This document shows, piece by piece, positions 14,056 through 19,920 of a stretch of DNA of 19,920 nt. Every line of letters starts with the position of its first letter. Positions within the stretch are counted from its first letter, which is position 1. The translations under genes and the position numbers were made by a program. The stretch spans positions 73,062 through 92,981 of the forward strand of contig DMCH01000147.1 in the NCBI GenBank assembly GCA_003446775.1, in the 5' to 3' direction. Under the pieces are notes generated by a model. It saw nothing but the letters and a program-made list of their open reading frames with translations. It was not told the origin of the DNA and did no database searches. This stretch comes from Chloroflexota bacterium (GTDB lineage Bacteria > Chloroflexota > Dormibacteria > Dormibacterales > Dormibacteraceae).

Positions 14056-15381
14056 CTAAACGGCCGAGACCCGGTAGACCCGCCGTGCCTCGGAAACTCC
14101 CTTGAGCAGGTGGCGACCCCGGTCCTCGAACTCGATGCCAGAACCGGCCACCAGATCCCGGACCGTGCTCGTGACCAGGACCTCGTCTGCCGCTGCCAAC
14201 GCCCCGATGCGCGCAGCGATATGCACTGCGATGCCCGTGGCAGCAGCTCCGTCTCTCTCCACTTCACCGGTGTGGATTCCGGCCCGCAGCTGAAGGCCGA
14301 GCTCGTGGGCTTTGTCCACGGCAGCACGGCCGCATCGCACGGCTCGTGCCGGTCCGTCGAAGATGGCCAGCACGCCATCGCCTGCGTGATCGACGACTGC
14401 GCCACCGAAGTACGCAACCTCGGCATCGGTCGCCGCACGGTGCCGAGACAGAAGGTCCTTCCAACCAGAATCACCCAGCTCGGAGGCGCGTTTGGTGGAG
14501 CCAACCATGTCGAGCACGAGGATGGAAGCCAGCGCGCGAGTTGTCCTCAGTCGGCTCGGGGCGCCGGTGATGAACTCCTCGATCGTCGCCAGCACCTTCT
14601 CGGGCTCGAGGTTGCTGATGGAATGCGTGTCGCCAGGGAACTCCTTGAACTTCGCGCCTGGGATGTGCGCCGCGAGGTCGCGCGCGGCATCGATGTGCGC
14701 GACAGGGTCGCCGGTGCGGTTCATGACCAGCGTGGGCACGCGGATGTCGGGAAGGATGTCTCGAACGTCAATCTGCGCGTTCATACGCGCGAGCGCCACG
14801 AGCGCCGCTGGGCTGGCACCCGCCCGATGCCAGCGCATCAAATACTCTGCATGCGCGGCTTGGTCGTCGGGGACTCCATCCGGGAATAAGTACTCGAGCG
14901 TCATCCCATGCTCGCTCAGTTCGGCGATCCCGCGTTCATCCTCCTCAGGCGTCGATCCCCATGGGTAGTCGTCCGTTTTTACCCATCGCGCTTGGCCGCC
15001 CCAGATCAAGAGCGCGCGCGTGCGGTCAGGATAGGTGGCTGCAAAAAGACACGCCATCGAAGCACCTTCAGACCCTCCGAGGATAGCGGCGCTTTTGCTT
15101 CCGGCGGCGTCCATCACCGCCCGGATGTCGTCGATGCGCTCCTCTAGGGTAGCGATGTGGTCTGGCCGATCCGACAGGCCTGTGCCGCGTTTGTCAAACC
15201 GGATGAGTCGGCAAAACGCCCCAAGGCTTTCCAGGAAACGGGCCCTCGGGGGCCAGTCCCACTCCAAATCGAGCTGCCTAGCCATTGCCGGGGCCCAAAC
15301 GAGATCGATGGGACCGCCACCGGTGATCTGATATGCGATCTTGAGGTCGCCGCTGCGCGCGTACTGAATCGGCGGTCGCAT
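14056..15381 (-). CDS. Alpha/beta-hydrolase fused to class III adenylate/guanylate cyclase
   Basis: This 441-residue two-domain protein has residues 1-272 as an alpha/beta hydrolase, with nucleophile S104 in GGSEGAS, acid D225 (NRTGDPVA) and H253 (GDTHS), a complete triad. Residues 284-441 form a class III cyclase domain: the metal-binding aspartates are D291 (VLDMVGST) and D335 (HAGDGVLAIF), followed by GIHTGEVE and the GIAVHIAARI helix, so the catalytic half looks intact and should work as a homodimer. No membrane segment or signal is visible, so it is probably cytosolic. The hydrolase part may bind or hydrolyse a small ester and so gate cyclic-nucleotide production; that is inference. Such fusions are common in actinobacteria and related soil groups. 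ATG 15381 lacks a good ribosome-binding site. The ABM-like gene follows. Confidence 0.9.
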   Translation of the reverse strand: MRPPIQYARSGDLKIAYQITGGGPIDLVWAPAMARQLDLEWDWPPRARFLESLGAFCRLIRFDKRGTGLSDRPDHIATLEERIDDIRAVMDAAGSKSAAILGGSEGASMACLFAATYPDRTRALLIWGGQARWVKTDDYPWGSTPEEDERGIAELSEHGMTLEYLFPDGVPDDQAAHAEYLMRWHRAGASPAALVALARMNAQIDVRDILPDIRVPTLVMNRTGDPVAHIDAARDLAAHIPGAKFKEFPGDTHSISNLEPEKVLATIEEFITGAPSRLRTTRALASILVLDMVGSTKRASELGDSGWKDLLSRHRAATDAEVAYFGGAVVDHAGDGVLAIFDGPARAVRCGRAAVDKAHELGLQLRAGIHTGEVERDGAAATGIAVHIAARIGALAAADEVLVTSTVRDLVAGSGIEFEDRGRHLLKGVSEARRVYRVSAV

Positions 15382-15420
15382 GACAGACTACGGTAACGCC
15401 AGTTGGCGTCTAATTCAGGT

Positions 15421-15490
15421 CTACTCCGGCGTCACGTAAGCCGCGGTGAGGCCGCCGTCGACCAGGAACGACGAGCCGTTCACGTAGGTT
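15421..15490 (-). pseudogene. SDR oxidoreductase, 3'-end fragment cut at a tRNA
   Basis: The minus strand encodes TYVNGSSFLVDGGLTAAYVT, then PE and TAG, a clear short-chain dehydrogenase C-terminus (YVNG...VDGGLTA). The SDR-like sequence begins at about 15490, two bases after the CCA end of tRNA-Gly (15493), and everything upstream is replaced by the tRNA. A precise junction of this kind is what integration or recombination at a tRNA 3' end leaves behind. Confidence 0.8.
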
Positions 15491-15492
15491 TT

Positions 15493-15566
15493 TGGAGCGG
15501 GCGGAGGGAATCGAACCCCCGTACCCGGCTTGGAAGGCTGGTGCACTACCCATGTACTACGCCCGC
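15493..15566 (-). tRNA. tRNA-Gly (anticodon UCC)
   Basis: A full cloverleaf can be drawn. The acceptor stem is GCGGGCG/CGCCCGC, the D arm GTAC-ATGGGTA-GTGC, the anticodon arm CCAGC-CTTCCAA-GCCGG with anticodon TCC at 15534-15532, the variable loop GTAC, and the T arm GGGGG-TTCGATT-CCCTC. Discriminator T is followed by an encoded CCA. The anticodon stem has one A-C mismatch where most bacterial tRNA-Gly(UCC) genes have A-T. The tRNA reads GGA (and possibly other GGN) codons. It may be the normal gene, or a slightly decayed copy left by integration. Confidence 0.9.
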
Positions 15567-15927
15567 TTGACGCTTCTCGCTGGTGCGTCACGGCGGACTC
15601 GAACCACACAGATGAGCCGTGCCCCGTATTTTCTTAAGGTGTACGAACTCAGCGGGCCCGAGGTGCACGGTCACGCCTTGACGTGCCCCCGACTGGATAT
15701 ACAGCGTGCTTGAACTCGGACGGCCTCACCGCCCAGCCCCGTGCGGCGCCGTGATCGCCGGCTTCAATGGTCCCTGCGCTGCCGACCCGACCAGTGCAGA
15801 TGTGGATCGCAGGCCCGGTGTTCGCTGAAGTGCACCCATTTGACCTCAGAGTCATGGTTGTTTGGGCGGGCGAGATTCGAACTTGCGGTCTCTTAGTCCC
15901 AAAGTGAAGGCATCGACATGCGGATTG
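15567..15927. other. Intergenic with tRNA-3'-end-like fragments and repeat R2
   Basis: No protein gene supported. Two stretches look like tRNA 3' ends on the minus strand: 15581-15612 (T loop TTCGAGT, ending GACGCACCA) and 15862-15890 (T loop TTCGAAT, ending CGCCCGCCCA). Neither can be completed to a cloverleaf. Repeat copy R2 (15620-15644) touches the first one. The block between tRNA-Gly and the metalloprotease gene is best read as a worn integration site. Confidence 0.5.
15620..15644 (+). repeat. Dispersed 25-bp repeat, copy R2
   Basis: Matches R3 at 23 of 25 positions, and the match continues for four further bases (CGAA). It is in the same orientation as R1 and R3. It lies directly next to a tRNA-3'-end-like fragment, upstream of tRNA-Gly in that gene's direction. 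Confidence 0.7.
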
Positions 15928-16791
15928 TTAAAGGTGTGTGTTGACGGTTGTGAGTGCGTGCGTTGGATCCCAGCCCACCATGTCCCGGAGCGACACATCC
16001 GTGACGAGCTTTCGGGCGAGCACAAGCGCCGCGTAGTAGCCGATCCGGTGAGGGAACGATGCTCCAGCCGGCCTTCTTTCAGGCCGGGCAAAGAACCAGC
16101 CCAGATCGGTGGGGTCATTGCTCATGAGGACATTCCGAAGCTCGCTGCGGACGCTCGCCCAGCTCTGCTCACAGGCGCTTAGCCAGGCGTCGTTTTCGCC
16201 ACCGAAAGCGACTAGGTCGAGATCGGAGCAGGACGGGCACTCGAGCTCTGCCGACGCCATTGCGATCGCTTCCTCAAACAGCTTTAGCCCAACGATTGGT
16301 TGCCAGTCACCTGTGCGCATTCGGTGATGTATCCCATGGGCAGTTTCGTGGGCAATCAATGCCCCGTCGACGGGCACTCTCGGAAGTAGCTCGGCCGCGA
16401 TGAACGAAAGTTGTCGGCCGCCAACTGTTGTCGTCCATGCGCTTGAGCCGAAGGTGCCAACGAGCACAACAAACGGAATTGGCTCGAACTCGTCCCATCC
16501 GAACCTCGCCTCGACCTTGCCCACGACGTCGACCAGCAACGCTGGAGTAATGTCGGCTACCTGCTCGAGCCGCGGAGCAATAGCATCCAGCTTGTCGAGC
16601 GCCGCTGAAAGATCAAGTCGGCTGCCAAACCCCGTGAAGTAGGCATTCAGAAGCTCCTGATTTGGCCGTTCGTATAGTCGCTCCCAGAGTGCGAGTCGCG
16701 CAGCCTCCTCCATCCCTGCCGACAGGCGCTGAAAGTTAACGAAACTCGGCACGAGATTTTGGGCGACGACCACAATCCAGATGATATGCAC
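15928..16791 (-). CDS. Putative zinc metalloprotease, DUF2268-like
   Basis: The protein has the segment NLVPSFVNF...ALWERLYE near its start, then a gluzincin-like HETAH (H148, E149, H152, counted from the start used here) followed by GIHHR. The acidic segment LFEEAIAMA near 172-178 should give the third zinc ligand, and the C-terminal GYYAALVLARKL...DMVGWDP is typical of DUF2268 putative proteases. The total is about 287 residues. The start is uncertain: GTG 16791 keeps the conserved NLVPSF segment, GTG 16773 is six codons shorter, and the frame is open to 16920 with unconvincing sequence. ATG 16713 has GGCAGGG before it but would cut conserved sequence. No signal peptide is clear. The gene is monocistronic as far as can be seen, and its base composition looks less GC-rich than the catabolic locus, compatible with transfer. 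Confidence 0.7.
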   Translation of the reverse strand: MHIIWIVVVAQNLVPSFVNFQRLSAGMEEAARLALWERLYERPNQELLNAYFTGFGSRLDLSAALDKLDAIAPRLEQVADITPALLVDVVGKVEARFGWDEFEPIPFVVLVGTFGSSAWTTTVGGRQLSFIAAELLPRVPVDGALIAHETAHGIHHRMRTGDWQPIVGLKLFEEAIAMASAELECPSCSDLDLVAFGGENDAWLSACEQSWASVRSELRNVLMSNDPTDLGWFFARPERRPAGASFPHRIGYYAALVLARKLVTDVSLRDMVGWDPTHALTTVNTHL

Positions 16792-16997
16792 TACCTCATT
16801 TGACGTACGCGGACGCAGCCAAACGGGGCACGAGCGTGATTCTGAATCTGGAGCACCACACTTGGTCTTATTCGAACTTTTTGGAAATGCGGGAGAGACT
16901 GGAGAGCCTGTTGGTCGCAATTGGTGCGGCTTGAGCCCTGAAAAGCCAGAACCTGCTGAACTACGTCATCGCATCCAGGGCCTGCCTTTGCCGACAG

Positions 16998-17555
16998 TTA
17001 CCAGCGTGGCACCTTCGCCGTGGACACGCGAGTTGCCCAGTCCTCGACAACCTGCGCTCCTCCGGTCTGAGCAAGGCTCTGAATGTCTTCATCCCGCCAA
17101 AATCCGCATGGAAGCCAAAACGTTGGCTTACCTTCGCCATCCTCCGCCAGCCAAATCCTCCGCGCTATTTTTCCCGACTGTCCCTGGCGAAGCCAGGTCA
17201 CTCCGCGAAAGACGCGCGGGAACGGCACCACCGCGCCATCGGGTCCGTAAGGGCCGGTTCGACGAATGCTTCCATCGACGAGGCTCAACTCAGCGTGCTT
17301 GGCGTAGCGCCACTCACCTATGTATGCGTAGGCGACCAGCCCACCGGCCAAAAACAATACAGCCGTGATTAGCAATATCCATAGATCGATGAACCATGCC
17401 GGGAGATCTCCTGTGTCGAGGTGCGATAGCTTGAACCAGACGATCCCCAAGAGCCAAAGCACCGTGAATCCTGCATGGATCAGTGGCAGGCGGGCTCGCG
17501 TCCAAATTCCTCGCTGGTAGGCCTCAAGGTCGGCATGGATAGTGAACGGTGGCAC
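16998..17555 (-). CDS. Hypothetical membrane protein, two TM segments
   Basis: I do not recognise this 185-residue protein. It has a short N-terminal cytoplasmic part (MPPFTIHADLEAYQRGIW), two hydrophobic helices (about 23-42 and 53-79) separated by a short loop, and then a soluble C-terminal domain of about 100 residues. That domain is rich in strands, with SLVDGSIRRTGPYGPDG and FPRVFRGVTWLRQG, which recalls the PH-like domains often found after two helices in small bacterial membrane proteins. That likeness is impressionistic. The GTG start at 17555 has no clear ribosome-binding site. It reads the same way as the metalloprotease gene, with about 206 bp between them. Confidence 0.6.
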   Translation of the reverse strand: MPPFTIHADLEAYQRGIWTRARLPLIHAGFTVLWLLGIVWFKLSHLDTGDLPAWFIDLWILLITAVLFLAGGLVAYAYIGEWRYAKHAELSLVDGSIRRTGPYGPDGAVVPFPRVFRGVTWLRQGQSGKIARRIWLAEDGEGKPTFWLPCGFWRDEDIQSLAQTGGAQVVEDWATRVSTAKVPRW

Positions 17556-17649
17556 CGCTGCAGAATGCCACGGCGATAGACCTGGACGCCAGGCAGCTCA
17601 ATGGCACGAACTGGTTAGGTTCGAATAGAACACCGTGTGGTGGGTGTTC

Positions 17650-17711
17650 GAGCGGGAGACGGGGTTTGAAGCCCGAAGTACCAATCACCCAGTTCGATTC
17701 GTTTACCGCCT
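17650..17711. repeat. 62-bp repeat, copy A (tRNA-3'-end-like)
   Basis: Aligned without gaps to copy B at 18695, 51 of 62 bases match. The first 15 bases (GAGCGGGAGACGGGG) are identical, as are two inner blocks AAGTACCAAT and ATTCGTTTACCG (copy A has one base before the latter that differs). On the minus strand it ends CCCGTCTCCCGCTC after a TTCAAA loop, like a tRNA T arm and acceptor, but no cloverleaf can be drawn. Confidence 0.65.
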
Positions 17712-18071
17712 GTCCTGACCGGAAGCAGGCGGTCGATCGGCGAACCACGATCGTGCGAGGAACTATTTCGAGACAGGTACTCCGACACCGTCCAAGTGCT
17801 AATCGCGTGTTATCAAGGCATCGGCGCGACCGTTTTGAGCGAGCTGGATCAGACAATCGTCGCGGGGGGCGGCGGTCGGCACCGGCCTCGCTGGATCGAT
17901 TGGACCGGGAAGCCCAGCGGATTGATGCGACGAAGGCGTCCTCCCCGCACCGGGGTGCCGAGTGTAGACTCCCGACGTAAAGGGGAGACGCCAGGGCTAG
18001 CGACGCCAACGACCCAGTGGACGACTCACGCCGGTCCTTCACCTCCTGGACTCCGATCACCTGGACTGAAT

Positions 18072-18078
18072 AGGAGGT
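18072..18078 (+). promoter_or_regulatory. Ribosome-binding site fixing a GTG start
   Basis: AGGAGGT lies eight bases before GTG 18087. It decides the start of the SnoaL-like gene against the much longer open frame that begins at 17796. Confidence 0.75.
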
Positions 18079-18086
18079 CAAGCGAC

Positions 18087-18554
18087 GTGGGCGATAAGGA
18101 GCTATTGGAGGTCGCTCGCCAGATCGAGGAGGCGTTCAACGCGGCGGACTGGGACGCTTACTCGGCTTTAGTCAGCAACGACACCGTCTTCGAAACACCG
18201 ACCGCGCGATCGCAGGGCCGCGACGAGATCCTTCGCTACGTCAGAGGTGTGAAGGCGGCTTTCCCGGACATGAAAGTCACGGTCACCAAGGCCTTGGCCT
18301 GTGACGACACTGTTGTCGAAGAGCTCAGCGTCGAGGGCACGCACCTCGGTCCGATTCAGACGCCACGAGGCCCGATTCCAGCTACCAACCGCTCCATCAA
18401 GCTCAAGACTGTGATGCTGTTCGAGTTCACAAACGGGAAGCTGGTCGCCTACCGAGAATACTTCGATCGTGCGGGACTGATGGCGCAACTCGGCATCGGT
18501 GCGCCCGCCCCCGCTAGCGCGGTCACCGGTCGCGGGGGCCCAGGGACCCCGTAG
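18087..18554 (+). CDS. SnoaL-like / ester cyclase-family protein
   Basis: This 155-residue protein has an NTF2-like cone fold, judged from the order of conserved pieces. It opens with an EVARQIEEAFNAADWDAYSALVS helix-turn, DTVFETPT, a GRDEILRYVRG helix, AAFPDMKVTV, VVEELSVEGTHLGP, and a final FEFTNGKLVAYREYFDRAGLMAQLG. This is the usual layout of SnoaL/steroid-isomerase-like proteins. Some cyclise polyketides and others are isomerases or hydrolases, but most are of unknown function. The GTG start is set by the ribosome-binding site at 18072. The C-terminal Pro/Ala/Gly tail after about residue 135 is probably disordered. It stands alone, and its substrate cannot be inferred. Confidence 0.82.
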   Translation: MGDKELLEVARQIEEAFNAADWDAYSALVSNDTVFETPTARSQGRDEILRYVRGVKAAFPDMKVTVTKALACDDTVVEELSVEGTHLGPIQTPRGPIPATNRSIKLKTVMLFEFTNGKLVAYREYFDRAGLMAQLGIGAPAPASAVTGRGGPGTP

Positions 18555-18602
18555 CGGCGCGGCCAGCGCGGCGCCCGCAATCAGCCAGCAGGCGCGCCGT
18601 TG

Positions 18603-18636
18603 GCTACAGCACTACCTGTAGCTCCGGCGACGGAGC
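18603..18636 (+). terminator. Two adjoining hairpins after the SnoaL-like gene
   Basis: GCTACAG/CTGTAGC (18603-18609 and 18616-18622) has a six-base loop. The next stem GCTCCG/CGGAGC (18621-18626 and 18631-18636) has a GCGA tetraloop and shares two bases with the first, so the two compete or stack. No T run follows, so a terminator role is uncertain. Confidence 0.4.
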
Positions 18637-18694
18637 CCGCCAGCGCGCAGAGGCGGGCAAGCGGGGCGCGAGCTGACTCTGAAGTCGGAAGCTG

Positions 18695-18756
18695 GAGCGG
18701 GAGACGGGGGTTGCCGCCCCAAGTACCAATGCCCGGGTTGAATTCGTTTACCGGCT
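18695..18756. repeat. 62-bp repeat, copy B (tRNA-3'-end-like)
   Basis: Direct copy of the element at 17650, 1045 bases further on and about 82% identical. The GGGG...CCCC hairpin near its left side is kept although the bases in and around it differ between the copies. It lies between the SnoaL-like gene and the LLM-class gene. Confidence 0.65.
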
Positions 18757-18817
18757 CGCGAACGACAGTCCAAACAGCGTCTGACGCCTACCGCGTCGAA
18801 TAGTAGGCTGACCACGA

Positions 18818-19725
18818 ATGAAGCTTGGCGTGATCGCACCGCTCTGGGAGCCATGGCCACGCCAAGCCGCTGACGGCGCCCAGACACCGCGATGGACTGA
18901 CATAAGGGAAATGGCTCGCTCGGCCGAGGATGCCGGGCTCGACTCATTTTGGGTCCGGGACCATCTTCTAGAGCGTCTGGACGGCTCGGGTGAGATTGGT
19001 TGCTGGGAAGGCTTGACGGTAGCCGCCGCAGTCGCCGCATGCACATCACGAATCATTGTCGGGACGTTAGTCGCGTGCACCGGGTTTCGAAATCCCGCGT
19101 TGCTAGCGAAGATGGCGGAGAACCTTGATGAGATTAGTGACAAGCGATTCGTGCTCGGCCTAGGTTGCGGTTGGAATGATGTCGAGTTCGCGGCTTTCGG
19201 TTATCCACCGAACGACGCGTCGATCGTTTCGAGGAAGCTTTACAGGTGATCGTCCCACTCCTGAGGGAGGGGCGCGTAACGTTCCGTGGGCATCACGCTG
19301 CAGTTGACACCGTGCTCCGGCCACGAGGGCCATCTGGAACAGGCCCCCCGATATGGATCGGAGCCAAGCGACCGCGAATGATCCGACTTGCGGCGAAATA
19401 CACCGATTCCTGGAACGCCGATTGGGTAGCCGCACCTGAGCAAGTTGCGGGGCTTCAGCGAAAGCTCGAAATCGCCTGTGAGGCAGTCGGGCGCCAGCCA
19501 CGCACGCTTTCGCTCACAGGGCAAGTGAGACTCCAAATTGTTCAGAGTGGAGAGGCCATCAACCCTGACGCGCACTTTGCCGGCAAACCGGGCGAGATAC
19601 GCGAAGTCTTGCTCGCGTATTCAGCGACTGGCCTGAGCCATCTCACTGTCGACGTTCTAGCCAACGGCGTCCCCGGTGTTGCGGCTATCGACCGCCTCGG
19701 GTCCATCTGGAGCGCTATCGGGTGA
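18818..19725 (+). pseudogene. LLM-class F420-dependent oxidoreductase, frameshifted
   Basis: The first frame (18818-19249) encodes MKLGVIAPLWE..., REMARSAEDAGLDSFWVRDHLL and KRFVLGLGCGWNDVEFAAFGY, the N-terminal half of a luciferase-like (beta/alpha)8 flavin oxidoreductase. The reading then shifts. From about 19216 the next frame gives RVDRFEEALQVIVPLLREGR and PIWIGAKRPRMIRLAAKYTDSWN through to the stop at 19725, the C-terminal half. One base missing next to GAC at 19214-19216 explains it: restoring a C gives NDRVDRFEEAL, the normal family sequence and a normal length of about 302 residues. It is either a recent pseudogene or a sequencing/assembly error. The family reduces or oxidises small molecules with F420 or FMN. 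Confidence 0.88.
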
Positions 19726-19784
19726 GGACGCTGAGGCGAGCACCCGCGGGTCCGTTCCGGAGGACCAGTCAGACTCGCCCTGGG

Positions 19785-19809
19785 TGCCCTGTATTTCCTT
19801 AAGGTGTAC
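19785..19809 (+). repeat. Dispersed 25-bp repeat, copy R3
   Basis: The copy closest to the consensus (core ATTTCCTTAAGGTGTAC). It lies 60 bases after the end of the LLM-class gene. It is in the same orientation as R1 and R2. Confidence 0.7.
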
Positions 19810-19885
19810 GAATTGGGTCGCGGCCCACTGGGCGGGTCACCAAGAGCGACTGCCCCCTACCTCGGGCCGCGCCCGGGGCCTCACG

Positions 19886-19917
19886 GTCCCGAACCGCAGT
19901 AGCGGTCGGTTCGGGAC
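19886..19917. repeat. Perfect 11-bp inverted repeat
   Basis: GTCCCGAACCG at 19886-19896 and CGGTTCGGGAC at 19907-19917 are exact complements around a 10-base loop. There is no T run within the window. It could be a terminator, a protein-binding site or an element end, and the window stops three bases later. Confidence 0.6.
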
Positions 19918-19920
19918 GTT

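Larger units (their letters stand above)
17556..18086. other. Intergenic, no supported gene; holds 62-bp repeat copy A
   Basis: Frames are open on both strands for over 140 codons, but none has a recognisable domain or a good start, and they overlap each other. The left part carries copy A of the 62-bp repeat. A small hairpin CCCCG-CAC-CGGGG lies at 17943-17955. The ribosome-binding site of the SnoaL-like gene is at the right end. The promoter for that gene should lie in the last 150 bases but no good -35/-10 pair stands out. Confidence 0.5.

Noticed and set aside
13894..14889. 331-codon plus-strand open frame
   Set aside because: Antisense to the hydrolase-cyclase gene, whose two domains are certain.
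15581..15612. Calling a second complete tRNA gene
   Set aside because: A T loop and an ACCA-like end are present, but no anticodon or D arm can be folded.
17524..18081. Overlapping open frames of 140-185 codons on both strands
   Set aside because: They contradict each other, lack ribosome-binding sites and domains, and contain the 62-bp repeat.
17796..18086. N-terminal extension of the SnoaL-like protein
   Set aside because: The AGGAGGT site before GTG 18087 and the family's usual N-terminus place the start there; the extension is Arg/Pro-rich.
12187..19920. CRISPR array or toxin-antitoxin pair
   Set aside because: The repeats are two or three dispersed copies without regular spacers, and no small gene pair with toxin or antitoxin motifs is seen.

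Overview
The window is GC-rich. Its genes use many GTG starts, overlap by a few bases in tight runs, and include a Tat-type solute-binding lipoprotein, an LLM-class (F420-type) oxidoreductase and a hydrolase-cyclase fusion. Together this suggests a soil bacterium of the Actinomycetota or of the Chloroflexota/Dormibacterota kind. No marker gene fixes the phylum, so that is an inference.

Left part (about 263-12687): a sugar or sugar-acid catabolic locus arranged around a LacI-type regulator. Leftwards from 7532 run the regulator, a TIM-barrel isomerase/epimerase, an ABC solute-binding protein, two ABC permeases, an SDR of the D-mannonate oxidoreductase (fructuronate reductase) type, and a LarA-type nickel-pincer racemase/epimerase. 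Rightwards from 7642 run two more TIM-barrel isomerases, a Gfo/Idh/MocA dehydrogenase and a phosphoglucose-isomerase-like double-SIS protein. A gluconokinase lies convergently at 12187-12687. No transporter ATPase is present. The divergent intergenic region carries a repeated TGTTCGACTC motif, a candidate operator. Read as a pathway, the SDR could link D-fructuronate and D-mannonate, the LarA homologue could epimerise D-mannonate to D-gluconate at C2, and gluconokinase would make 6-phosphogluconate. That would be a hexuronate route without mannonate dehydratase or KDG. The Gfo/Idh and TIM-barrel proteins could feed it by oxidising and cleaving a glycoside. This is the most interesting hypothesis in the window.

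Middle (about 12688-15927): a scrap yard. It holds a decayed DDE transposase C-terminus, two unrelated SDR 3' ends, a small ABM-like gene downstream of an alpha/beta-hydrolase-adenylate cyclase fusion with a clear terminator, and an encoded tRNA-Gly(UCC). One SDR is cut off exactly at the CCA end of that tRNA. Several tRNA-3'-end-like fragments lie nearby.

Right part (about 15928-19920): loosely packed accessory genes, namely a DUF2268-like metalloprotease, a two-TM membrane protein, a SnoaL-like protein and a frameshifted LLM-class oxidoreductase. Two repeat families have no obvious explanation: a 25-bp motif at 13318, 15620 and 19785, and a 62-bp tRNA-3'-end-like element at 17650 and 18695.
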